In this document: positions 47,545 to 55,661 of the stretch, in pieces
How the letters are laid out: every line of letters starts with the position of its first letter
Position numbering within the stretch: position 1 is the stretch's first letter
From: CALNYS01 sp942490855
GTDB taxonomy: Bacteria > Planctomycetota > Phycisphaerae > Phycisphaerales > UBA1924
NCBI GenBank assembly: GCA_942490855.1
Contig: CALNYS010000002.1
Span: 62,001-126,000, forward strand
Direction of reading: 5' to 3'
Length of the DNA: 64,000 nt
Translations under genes and position numbers: made by a program
Notes under the pieces: generated by a model
Database searches by the model: none
The model's input: only the letters and a program-made list of their open reading frames with translations
What the model was told of the DNA's origin: nothing

Positions 47545-49103
47545 CAGGCCGCCTCCTCGCTGACGGCGAGCTCGTTCTCGAGCCCGTCGATGGGGATGTC
47601 TACGAAGACCGCGGGGACGCCGGCGCGGATGCATTCGACCTCGAGGGCGATCCAGTCGGAGTCGCGCTTGGTCGCGTCATCGGGGTCGATGCCGAGGGTC
47701 AGGCGCTCGTCCTGGACGCGGAGGAGATCGCCGGCGAGTTTCAGGACGGTTTGGGTTTGCCCGGCGTCGAGGTTGGCGGCGTCGATCCAGACCTCGCCGG
47801 TCCAGTCGTCGCCCAGGGCGACGTCGCAGAGCTTCACGCCGTCGCCGTCGACGAACGCGGGGACGATGCGGTCCGTGGGTTCCCACACGCTGCCGGCGGC
47901 GGCGTCAACGAGTTCGGTGAAGCGCTGGCCGATGGCGCGGGGCGGGTCGTCTTTCTTGTAGCCCTCGACGGGCGCGGGGAGGTCTTTGCAGGCGTCCTGG
48001 AGGATCTCGACGGCGCGGTCCTCGCTGTTCCCGCCGAGGCGGATGAGGGCGGGGACGGAGAGGTGCAGCTCGTTGAAGGCCTTGGCGAGCCCGTAGGCGG
48101 ACCAGTACTGCTCCTGGCTGGCGACGCCCGAGCCCGAGCCGAAGTACCCGACGAGGCCGGGCTGGCTGAGGATGATGCGGGCGGCGGCGTAGACCTTCGC
48201 AGCGCTGGGGTTGCCCGAGGTGTCGGTGAAGTTGGCGGGGGTGAACCCGGCTTGTGAGACGGCGTCCATGCTCATCATGGAGCCGCCGCCGCCGGCGCCG
48301 TGGAAGCCGATGACCTTTTCGCCCGTCTCGCCGGTGCGCGGGAGGACGGCGAAGTAGAACGTGCCGCGGTGGTCGCGCTGCTCGAGGTCGTAGGCGATCT
48401 CTTCGAGGCGCGTGGGCGGGTGGTCGAGCTCGCGGGCGATGCGGATGCCCAGCTCGGGGTGACGGAAGACGGCGTAGTCGTCGATGGTCACGCGGCAGTC
48501 GGCGGCGAGGACGCGCCCGTCGGTGGTGGTGACGAGCGGGTTGACCTCCATCGAGCGGGCTTCGACCTCGCGCGCGGTCGTGGCGATCTGCTGGATCGCT
48601 TCGGCGACGGCGGCGCGGAGGGATTCGGCGATGGGCGAGGACGCCATGAGGGCCGTGAGCGCCGCGGCGTCGATGCCGGTCTCGCTGTCGACGGGGAGGC
48701 GGTGGACGGAGTCGGCGCGGTCTTCGATGCCCGAGCCGCCGCCGAAGGCGACGAGCATGACGGGGGCGCGCTCGCCGTCGTCGATGGTCTGGCTGACGAA
48801 GATCTCTTCGGCGATGTCGATCTTCTCTTCGACGAGGACGGTCTCGACGGGGAAGGCGCCGACGCTCATCCCGAGCAGGCGCGACGCGTGCTCGCGGGCC
48901 TGCTCCGGGGTGTCGGCGAACGCGACGCCGCCGAGCGCGGCGCGTCCGGTGGTCCAGGCCTGGATCTTGAGAACGACGGGGCCGCCGATCTCGGCAGCCG
49001 CGGCGTACGCCATGTCGGCGCTCCCGGCGACGGCGCCTCTGGGCACCGCCAGCCCGCGCTCGCGGAGGAGCTTCTTGCCCTCGTGTTCGTGCAGTCTCGC
49101 CAC
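47544..49103 (-). CDS. acyl-CoA synthetase beta-like subunit (SucC/citryl-CoA synthetase-type) with C-terminal extension
   Basis: 519 residues from GTG at 49103, behind GAGAGGAG. The ATP-grasp domain opens ARLHEHEGKKLLRERGLAVP, and continues VLKIQAWTTGRAALGGVAF, VLVEEKIDIAEEIFVSQTID, SMEVNPLVTTTDGRVLAADC. The ligase domain has GFHGAGGGGSMMSMDAVSQA, ANFTDTSGNPSAAKVYAAAR and RLGGNSEDRAVEILQDACKD. SucC is about 390 residues; here some 100 extra residues follow (DWTGEVWIDAANLDAGQTQT, EVECIRAGVPAVFVDIPIDG). It pairs with the SucD-like gene by direct overlap. Confidence 0.87.
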   Translation of the reverse strand: MARLHEHEGKKLLRERGLAVPRGAVAGSADMAYAAAAEIGGPVVLKIQAWTTGRAALGGVAFADTPEQAREHASRLLGMSVGAFPVETVLVEEKIDIAEEIFVSQTIDDGERAPVMLVAFGGGSGIEDRADSVHRLPVDSETGIDAAALTALMASSPIAESLRAAVAEAIQQIATTAREVEARSMEVNPLVTTTDGRVLAADCRVTIDDYAVFRHPELGIRIARELDHPPTRLEEIAYDLEQRDHRGTFYFAVLPRTGETGEKVIGFHGAGGGGSMMSMDAVSQAGFTPANFTDTSGNPSAAKVYAAARIILSQPGLVGYFGSGSGVASQEQYWSAYGLAKAFNELHLSVPALIRLGGNSEDRAVEILQDACKDLPAPVEGYKKDDPPRAIGQRFTELVDAAAGSVWEPTDRIVPAFVDGDGVKLCDVALGDDWTGEVWIDAANLDAGQTQTVLKLAGDLLRVQDERLTLGIDPDDATKRDSDWIALEVECIRAGVPAVFVDIPIDGLENELAVSEEAA

Positions 49104-49175
49104 GCCGGTCTCCTCTCCAGCGGGCGCTGGCCCGCGGATCGGCGATGGTAGTGCCCCCCTATTGGCCCGCAAGAC

Positions 49176-50027
49176 TCAGGACGCGCCGGCTTCGTGTTTC
49201 TCTGCGGTCCCGGCCCATTCGCCGGAACACACGACGGCCGTGGGGCCGGTCAGTCGGACGCGTCCGGCGGCGTCGTCCCACTCGGCCTCGAGTGTGCCGC
49301 CGGGCATGCGGACGGAGGCGAAGCGGTCGAGGCGCCCGGTGAGGACGCCCGCGACGACCACGGCGCAGGCGCCGGTGCCGCAGGCGAGGGTCATCCCCGC
49401 CCCGCGTTCCCAGGTGCGGACGGTCGCGGAGTCGCGCGCCGTGATCCGCGTCACGTGGAGGTTCATCCCCTCGGGGAAGGCTCGGTGGTTCTCGACGCGG
49501 GGGCCGACGACGCCGAGCTCGACCCCCGCGGGGTCCTCCTCGATCATCGCGACCATGTGGGGGTTGCCCATCGAGACGAAGACGGCGGGGAGCCCGGCGA
49601 CCTGGTGCTCGAGCCCGAGCGTCCCCGTCTCGTCGAGCTCTGCCGCGAGGACGGGGACCTCCCCGAGCGCGACGACCGGCTCGCCCATGTCGAGACGGAC
49701 GACGCCGCGCCCGAGGCGTTCGGCTTCGAGGGTGCGCCCGCCCACGTTGATGCGGAGTTGGTCGTCGCTCCAGCCGAGGGCGGCGGCGCGTTCGGCGACG
49801 CAGCGGGCGCCGTTGCCGCAGACGCCGCCGTCGCGTCCGTCGGCGTTGTAGATGGTCATGGAGACCTGGGCCCCGTGCTCGCTTGTGCGGGAGATGGCGA
49901 TGACGCCGTCGGCGCCGACGCCGGTGCGCCGGTCGCACAGCGCGCGCACGATCGCCCCGCTCAGCTCGACGGGTTCGTCGAAGAGCAGGTAGTCGTTCCC
50001 GCAGCCGTGCATCTTGGTGAAGCGCAC
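49176..50027 (-). CDS. dapF: diaminopimelate epimerase
   Basis: 283 residues. DapF interconverts LL- and meso-diaminopimelate in lysine and peptidoglycan synthesis. Both catalytic cysteines are present: C70 in GGVCGNGARC and C216 in TLACGTGAC. MRFTKMHGCGNDYLLFDEPV is the usual N-terminus and VSMGNPHMVAMIEEDPAG the Asn-containing loop. It lies 72 bases upstream of the synthetase beta-like gene in the same direction, perhaps sharing a transcript though unrelated in function. Confidence 0.95.
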   Translation of the reverse strand: MRFTKMHGCGNDYLLFDEPVELSGAIVRALCDRRTGVGADGVIAISRTSEHGAQVSMTIYNADGRDGGVCGNGARCVAERAAALGWSDDQLRINVGGRTLEAERLGRGVVRLDMGEPVVALGEVPVLAAELDETGTLGLEHQVAGLPAVFVSMGNPHMVAMIEEDPAGVELGVVGPRVENHRAFPEGMNLHVTRITARDSATVRTWERGAGMTLACGTGACAVVVAGVLTGRLDRFASVRMPGGTLEAEWDDAAGRVRLTGPTAVVCSGEWAGTAEKHEAGAS

Positions 50028-50048
50028 GGCGGGATCGTACCGGATCGC

Positions 50049-50741
50049 TTATCGCCGGCGCTGGAACCCGAGCGCGCCGGCGAGGCCGAAGAGCGCGATC
50101 GGTCCGGGCGCGGGGAGAACGACGAAGGAGAGGTTGTCGGCGGACGCGTCGTTGAAGGCGTTCCCGTCGAGGTTGCGGAGGAACGTGAGTTCGACCACCG
50201 CTTCGCGCGCGCCGACGGGGATGAGGTCGTCGGTGGTGAAGAAGCTGAGCCCGACGGCGCTGGCGATCCCGCGGATCACGGTCCCGGTCGAGGCGCTGCC
50301 GATCTCGGACAGCGTGTTGTCGAGGAACGTGACGCTGAACAGCGCGCCGTCGAGGTCGGCGTTCGCGGCGCCGAGCCAGCCGCTGAGCTCGAAGCTGATC
50401 TGCCCGGCGTCGATCTGCCCCGCGAGCGGGAAGAGGTTGAAGCGTTGTTCGGCGACGGAGGTGTCGGACCCGCCGCCGGTGAAGTAGTTGGCTCCTCGGG
50501 CGACCGGGCCTGGGTCGGCGATCTGGAGCGCTTCGGGCGTCGAGCCGTAGGCGGCGACGGTGAAGAGCCCGTCGGTGACGGACCAGCCGGGGATCGGGAC
50601 GACCTGCCCGGAGCCGCCCGGGCCTGCTTCGGCGTTGTGATTGTTCAGAAGGTTCTCGCCAAGGATGATCCCGCCCGGCGCCGCGGCAGCGAGCGCGCAG
50701 AGGGGAACAGCCGCAAGAACGGCGTGGGTACAGATCTTCAT
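50049..50741 (-). CDS. secreted protein with PEP-CTERM-like sorting signal
   Basis: 230 residues. Signal peptide MKICTHAVLAAVPLCALAAA. Beta-rich body (NLLNNHNAEAGPGGSGQVVP, QISFELSGWLGAANADLDGA), as seen in surface proteins with a jelly-roll domain. C-terminus VLPAPGPIALFGLAGALGFQ then RRR: a PAPG motif, hydrophobic helix and Arg cluster, the exosortase-type sorting signal. Start preceded by GGAGGAG. A second protein with this tail lies at 59542; no exosortase gene is in the window. Confidence 0.85.
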   Translation of the reverse strand: MKICTHAVLAAVPLCALAAAAPGGIILGENLLNNHNAEAGPGGSGQVVPIPGWSVTDGLFTVAAYGSTPEALQIADPGPVARGANYFTGGGSDTSVAEQRFNLFPLAGQIDAGQISFELSGWLGAANADLDGALFSVTFLDNTLSEIGSASTGTVIRGIASAVGLSFFTTDDLIPVGAREAVVELTFLRNLDGNAFNDASADNLSFVVLPAPGPIALFGLAGALGFQRRR

Positions 50742-50871
50742 CTCTCGAACTCCTCCGTGGCGCCGGCGGGTGTGCAGCCCGATCGGCGTCAACTACACCA
50801 TACCGCGGAAGTCGCGCCGGACCAACGCAAGAGTGCAGAGAGATTGGGTTGTGCGGTCTGTGCGGGTTGCG

Positions 50872-51738
50872 CTAGCGCCCGAGCGCCGCGATCTGCCCGG
50901 CGAGGGCGGCGTTGGATTTGACCAGCGCGATATTGGACGTGAGCGTCGCTCCGCCGGAGATCTCGTGGAGGGCGGCGAGGACCGCGGGGGTCACGGCGCG
51001 GCCGGCGGCGCCCGCGCTGTGCGCGCGCTTCGTGGCCTGCTTGAGCCACTTGGCCCAGTCGTTCTCGGGCAGCTCGTCGGTTTCTGGGACGGGGTTGCAG
51101 ACGAGCACCCCCCTGCCGGTGCGGTTGGTCTCGCTGCGGCAGTAGGCGGCGAGTTCGGCGGGGTCGTCGAAGCGGGCGTCCACGCCGGCGTCGGATTCGC
51201 GGCGGTAGAAGGCGGGGAAGGAATCGGTGCGGTAGCCGACGACGGGGACGCCCAGGGTCTCGAGGGCCTCGCGGGTGGAGACGACGTCGAGGATGGACTT
51301 CACGCCCGAAGCGACGACGGCGACGGGGAAGCGGGTGAGGGCGGTGAGGTCGGAGGAGATGTCGAGGCGCTCGGCGTAGCCGCGGTGGACGCCGCCGATG
51401 CCGCCGGTGGCGAAGACCCCCACGCCGGCCGCGGCCGCGAGTTCCATCGTGGCGCTGACGGTGGTGGCCCCCGATTGTGCGCGCGCGAGGGCGAGGCCGA
51501 GGTTGGCGGTGTTGAGTTTGGGGAGATTGTCGATCGCGAGCATCTGGGCGAGCTCGTCGTCGGTCATGCCGACGATGGGCTGGCCATCCAGGACGCCGAC
51601 GAGCGCCGGGTGGGCGCCGGCGTCGGCGACGATGCGCGAGAGTTCGTGGTGGAGCGGGAGCGCGGCGTCGGCGGGGACGCCGTGGGCGAGGAGGGTGGTT
51701 TCGAGGGCGACGGAGTGTGGGGTGGTGCGGCGGAGCAT
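50872..51738 (-). CDS. psuG: pseudouridine-5'-phosphate glycosidase
   Basis: 288 residues. PsuG breaks the C-glycosidic bond of pseudouridine 5'-phosphate to uracil and ribose 5-phosphate. Conserved stretches: VALETTLLAHGVP, GVLDGQPIVGMTDDEL, TTVSATMELAAAAGVGVFAT, GGIGGVHRG, SGVKSILDVVSTREALETLG, VPVVGYRTDSFPAFY and GGATLTSNIALVKSNAALAG. Length fits the family (about 300). No psuK kinase is adjacent. Confidence 0.93.
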   Translation of the reverse strand: MLRRTTPHSVALETTLLAHGVPADAALPLHHELSRIVADAGAHPALVGVLDGQPIVGMTDDELAQMLAIDNLPKLNTANLGLALARAQSGATTVSATMELAAAAGVGVFATGGIGGVHRGYAERLDISSDLTALTRFPVAVVASGVKSILDVVSTREALETLGVPVVGYRTDSFPAFYRRESDAGVDARFDDPAELAAYCRSETNRTGRGVLVCNPVPETDELPENDWAKWLKQATKRAHSAGAAGRAVTPAVLAALHEISGGATLTSNIALVKSNAALAGQIAALGR

Positions 51739-51833
51739 GGGAGAACGATAACGCAGAGATCACCGCCTGCGTCGCGTACGCGTCGATCGCGCCGCCAGCA
51801 TCACGAACGTGCTGAATACAATCCTGCGTTGGT

Positions 51834-53564
51834 TTACCCCGTCCACGCCGCGAGGAGGATGGCGAGGTCAAAGGAATCGACGACGCCGTCCGCGTTGAGG
51901 TCGGCGCCACCGGCGCCGCCCCACGCATCGAGGAGGACGGCAAGGTCAGCAATGTTGACGCACCCGCTGGCGTCGAGATCCTGCGGGACCGTCTGCCCGA
52001 GTGTGGGCGAGCCGAAGACCACGTACGTTTCGCCGGCGTTCGTATTGCCGTTCGGGTCGGCGAAGGGCGCCCCGATGAGGAGGTCATCGACGCCGTCACC
52101 GTTCACGTCCCCCGCCGAGGAAACGGAGCGGCCGCTCAGATCAAAGGTATCGACGCCGTTGAGGACGAAGCCATCGGCGCCGCTGAGCCCCGAGAGCTCG
52201 ACGACACCGGAGGACCCGACGCCCGCGCCCCCAAAGACCACGTACGTTTCGCCGGCGTTCGTGTTCGAGTCGACGGCGAGTATCCCGATGAGGAGGTCAT
52301 CGACTCCGTCCGCGTTCACGTCCCCCGCCGAGGAAACGGAGCGGCCGCTCCGATCATCGGCATCGACGCCGTGGAGGACGAAACCATCGGCGCCGTTCAA
52401 CCCTGAGAGCTCGACGACGCCGGAGGACCCGACGCCCGCGCCCCCGAAGACCACGTACGTTTCGCCGGCGCGATTGTTGCCGTTCGGGTCGGCGTTGTGC
52501 GCCCCGATGAGGAGGTCATCGACTCCGTCCGCGTTCACGTCCCCCGCCGAGGAGACGGAAACGCCGCTCTGATCACCGGCATCGACGCCGTTGAGGACGA
52601 AGCCGTCGGCGCCGCTGAGCCCCGAGAGCTCGACGACACCGGAGGACCCGACGCCCGCGCCCCCGAAGACCACGTACGTGTCGCCGGCGCCAGTGTTGCC
52701 GTTTGGGTCGGCAGAGTACGCCCCGATGAGGAGGTCATCGACGCCGTCACCGTTCACGTCCCCCGCCAAGGAGACGGATAGACCGCTGAAATCACCGGCA
52801 TCAACGCCGTGAAGAACGAAGCCGTCGGCGCCGCTGAGCCCCGAGAGCTCGACGACACCGGAGGACCCGACGCCCGCGCCCCCGAAGACCACGTACGTTT
52901 CGCCGGCGCGACTGGTGCCGTTCAGGTCGGCGTTGTGCGCCCCGATGAGGAGGTCATCGACTCCGTCCGCGTTCACGTCCCCCGCCGAGGAAACGGAGCG
53001 GCCGCTGAAATCCGAGAAATTAACGCCGTGAAGAACAAAGCCGTCGGCGCCGTTCAAGCCCGAGAGCTCGACGACACCGGAGGACCCGACGCCCGCGCCG
53101 CCGAAGACCACGTACGTTTCGCCGCCCGGGTCGGCGCCGAACGCCCCGACGAGGAGGTCATCGACTCCGTCCGCGTTCACGTCCCCCGCCGAGGAGACGG
53201 AAGCGCCGCTCTGATCACCGGCATCGACGCCGCTAAGGACGAAGCCGTCGGCGCCGCTGAGCCCCGAGAGCTCGACGACGCCGGAGGACCCGACGCCCAC
53301 GCCCCCGAAGACCACGTACGTTTCGCCGGCGCGACTGTTGCCGTTCGGGTCGGCGCGATATGCCCCGATGAGGAGGTCATCGAAGCCGTCACCGTTCACG
53401 TCCCCCGCCGAGGAGACGGAGCGGCCGCTCCGATCATCGGCATCCACGCCGTTGATGGTGAAGCCGGTGAGGGCTTGGGTACGGTTCATGCAGGCGAGAT
53501 CGAGGGCCTGCGCGGCGCCTGCGAGGGTGGCGAGGAGGACGGCGGCGGGGAAGTGGGGCTTCAT
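51834..53564 (-). CDS. secreted seven-blade FG-GAP repeat protein with dockerin-like tail
   Basis: 576 residues. Signal peptide KPHFPAAVLLATLAGAAQA. Seven tandem units of about 70-73 residues follow, each running VDAGDQSGVSVSSAGDVNAD, GVDDLLIGAHNADPNGN, AGETYVVFGGAGVGSSGVVE, LSGLNGADGFV with only small changes. Each unit has the Ca2+-binding DVNxDGxDD loop; seven blades is the integrin-alpha propeller number. Two dockerin-like repeats end the chain (LDASGCVNIADLAVLLDAWG and LNADGVVDSFDLAILLAAW). Probably an extracellular adhesive. Confidence 0.9.
   Translation of the reverse strand: MKPHFPAAVLLATLAGAAQALDLACMNRTQALTGFTINGVDADDRSGRSVSSAGDVNGDGFDDLLIGAYRADPNGNSRAGETYVVFGGVGVGSSGVVELSGLSGADGFVLSGVDAGDQSGASVSSAGDVNADGVDDLLVGAFGADPGGETYVVFGGAGVGSSGVVELSGLNGADGFVLHGVNFSDFSGRSVSSAGDVNADGVDDLLIGAHNADLNGTSRAGETYVVFGGAGVGSSGVVELSGLSGADGFVLHGVDAGDFSGLSVSLAGDVNGDGVDDLLIGAYSADPNGNTGAGDTYVVFGGAGVGSSGVVELSGLSGADGFVLNGVDAGDQSGVSVSSAGDVNADGVDDLLIGAHNADPNGNNRAGETYVVFGGAGVGSSGVVELSGLNGADGFVLHGVDADDRSGRSVSSAGDVNADGVDDLLIGILAVDSNTNAGETYVVFGGAGVGSSGVVELSGLSGADGFVLNGVDTFDLSGRSVSSAGDVNGDGVDDLLIGAPFADPNGNTNAGETYVVFGSPTLGQTVPQDLDASGCVNIADLAVLLDAWGGAGGADLNADGVVDSFDLAILLAAWTG
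51990..53490. repeat. tandem near-identical repeat of about 210-220 bases within the FG-GAP gene
   Basis: Seven successive copies share long exact runs such as GCCCCCGAAGACCACGTACG and TCGCCGGCG, GAGGAGGTCATCGA, ACGTCCCCCGCCGAGGA and CGACGCCGGAGGACCCGACG. One copy (about 53060-53170) is shorter by several codons. The identity at nucleotide level, not only protein level, points to recent duplication or gene conversion. Confidence 0.88.
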
Positions 53565-53736
53565 GATGCAGGCTCTGAGCGGAATGGACGGGACAGTGGC
53601 TCAGGCTGCAACTTAGCTAATCGCAACCCGCTATCACAGAAAAAATGCGCGATCGCCCCGTCTTTGTACCTGTGCGTTCATGCCCCTCTCGCTCGGAAAA
53701 CGACCCACCAACCGAACAGCGGAGAGAAGGAACTCT

Positions 53737-54859
53737 TCACACGTTAAACAAGAAGTGCACCACGTCTGAGTCGTGCATGACGTAGCCCTTGCCTTCGACG
53801 CGGAGTTTGCCGACTTCGCGGATGGCTTTTTCGCTTTTGTGTTCGACGAGGTCGTCGACGCTGTAGATCTCGGCGCGGATGAAGCCTTTTTCGAAGTCGG
53901 TGTGGATGACGCCGGCGGCTTGGGGCGCGGTGGCGCCGACGGGGATGGGCCAGGCGCGGACTTCTTTTTCGCCCGCGGTGAAGTAGGAGTGCATCCCCAG
54001 CAGCTTGTAGGCGGCGCGGGCGACGGAGTGGAGGGCAGGCTCTGAGAGGCCGACGGCCTCGAGCATCTCCAGCTTGTCGGCCTCTTCGAGTTCGGAGAGC
54101 TCGGACTCGATCTTGGCGCACACGGGGACGACTTCCATCCCTTCGGCTGCGGCGCGTTCGCGCACGGCCGTCGCGTGGGCGCCTTCGCCCAGCGCGTCGT
54201 CTTCATCGACGTTGGCGATGTAGAGGGTCTTCTTGGCGGTGATGAGGCCGAGGCTCTTGAGTGCTTTGGCGCGGTCGCCCGAGGCGTCGACCTTGCCCGA
54301 GGCGAAGCTGGGTGAGGACGGACTCGCCGGCTTCGAGGCCGGGGGTCAGGGCTTCGATGAGGGCGAGGCGGAGCTTGGCGTCGGGGTCGTTGCCGCGGGC
54401 GGCGCGCTGGGCTTTGGGGCGCGCGGTCTCGAGGGTCTGGAGGTCGGCGAGCATGAGCTCGGTCTCGATGGTCTCGATGTCGCGGATGGGGTCGACTGAG
54501 CCGTCGACGTGGGTGATGTCGTCGCCGCCGGTGTTCTCGAAGCAGCGGACGACGTGGCAGACGGCGTCCACCTCACGGATGTGGGAGAGGAACTTGTTGC
54601 CCAGGCCCTCGCCTTCGCTTGCGCCCTTGACGATGCCGGCGATGTCCACGAGCCGCATGGACGCGGGGATGATCTTCTGCGTCTTGATGAAGCTCTGGAT
54701 GAGTTCGAGGCGGGGGTCGGGGACGGCGACGACGCCGACGTTGGGCTCGATGGTGGCGAAGGGGTAGTTGGCGGCGAGAGCGCCCGCGGCGGTGAGGGCG
54801 TTAAAGAGTGTGGACTTGCCGACGTTGGGCAGGCCGACGATGCCGGCTTCAAGGGCCAT
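53737..54859 (-). pseudogene. ychF: redox-regulated ATPase YchF, frameshifted
   Basis: YchF (OLA1) is an ATP-preferring Obg-family GTPase-like protein. The first frame reads MALEAGIVGLPNVGKSTLFN (P-loop), NYPFATIEPNVGVVAVPDPR, RLVDIAGIVKGASEGEGLGN (DxxG) and IREVDAVCHVVRCFEN, up to about residue 180 (GLEAGESVLTQ). Then the frame breaks. One base over it resumes ASGKVDASGDRAKALKSLGL, TAKKTLYIANVDEDDALGEG and ends with the TGS-like VGATAPQAAGVIHTDFEKGF and YVMHDSDVVHFLFNV. Length 1123 is one base in excess; the surplus base lies near 54300-54320. This gene is nearly universal, so a sequence error is likely. Confidence 0.88.
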
Positions 54860-54881
54860 AGCGGGGTCTCCGGGGGACGGT

Positions 54882-55577
54882 TCAGGGCGGGGATGGTAGC
54901 CGGTCGTCGTCGGGGAGCGGGCGCCAGCGGGCGGGGTCGCCCGCGGCGTGCGCCAGGGCCCTGCGGTAGTCGTCGAGCGGGACCTCGCGGAGCCCGAAGC
55001 GCTCGGTGTGCGGGTTGGGGATCTGGGCGTCGAAGATGGTGAAGCCGCAGGCGCGGAGGTGGCGCTGGAGGGCGACGAGGCAGGCGCTTGAGGCGCCCGT
55101 GCCGTCGAGCGGGTCGCGGGCGCCGTCGGCGCGGCGCGGGCGGGCGCGGTGGAACATGGATTCGCCGAGGAACGCGGAGCCGATGGAGACGCCGTAGATC
55201 CCGCCGACGAGCGCTTCGTCGCCGTTCTCGTCTGAGGCCCACGCTTCGAGGGAGTGTGCGTGCCCGGCGGCGTGGAGCGCGACGCTCCACCCGGCGATTG
55301 TGCCGTCGAGCCATGCGTCCTCGGGCTCGGCGCCACGGCGCGGGCGGGCGCAGCCGCTGACGACCGCTTCGAAGGCGGTGTCGGTGCGGAACTCGAATCG
55401 GGCGCGCCGGAGGTCGCGTTCGACGCTGCGCGGGGTGTGGAAGGCGTCGTCGAGCGGGACGAGCGCGCGGGGGTCTGAGGTGTAGAAAGCGATGTCGCCG
55501 GTGCGCGGGTCGGCCATGGGGAACGCGCCGTCGGCGTACACCTCGAGCAGCTTGGGGATCAGTCCGGGAGCGTCCAC
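54882..55577 (-). CDS. aat: leucyl/phenylalanyl-tRNA-protein transferase
   Basis: 231 residues. Aat adds Leu or Phe to proteins with N-terminal Arg or Lys, marking them for ClpS/ClpAP. Motifs: LLEVYADGAFPMADPRTGDI, FHTPRSVERDLRRARFEF, EDAWLDGTIAGWSVALHAAG, HAHSLEAWASDENGDEALVG, GIYGVSIGSAFLGESMFHRA and LRACGFTIFDAQIPNPHTER. Between SMFHRA and the next helix is an Arg/Asp/Gly-rich insert (RPRRADGARDPLDGTG). It is 22 bases upstream of ychF. Confidence 0.93.
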   Translation of the reverse strand: MDAPGLIPKLLEVYADGAFPMADPRTGDIAFYTSDPRALVPLDDAFHTPRSVERDLRRARFEFRTDTAFEAVVSGCARPRRGAEPEDAWLDGTIAGWSVALHAAGHAHSLEAWASDENGDEALVGGIYGVSIGSAFLGESMFHRARPRRADGARDPLDGTGASSACLVALQRHLRACGFTIFDAQIPNPHTERFGLREVPLDDYRRALAHAAGDPARWRPLPDDDRLPSPP

Positions 55578-55597
55578 GCGCCGATCCTACCGCGCGG

Positions 55598-55628
55598 AAA
55601 AAAAGCCCCGCCGGTCAACGGCGGGGCT
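55598..55628 (-). terminator. rho-independent terminator for the sugar-dehydrogenase-like gene
   Basis: On the minus strand a 10-bp stem AGCCCCGCCG / CGGCGGGGCT with a 5-base loop is followed by a run of T. It sits between the stop at 55662 and the aat start at 55577, both on the minus strand. Confidence 0.9.
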
Positions 55629-55661
55629 TGGGGTCTGCGTGACAGATGGTGCGGTTGGGGG

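Noticed and set aside
51990..53490. Regular repeats suggestive of a CRISPR array
   Set aside because: Units are about 210-220 bases, fully coding, and translate to FG-GAP blades; there are no short spacers and no cas genes.
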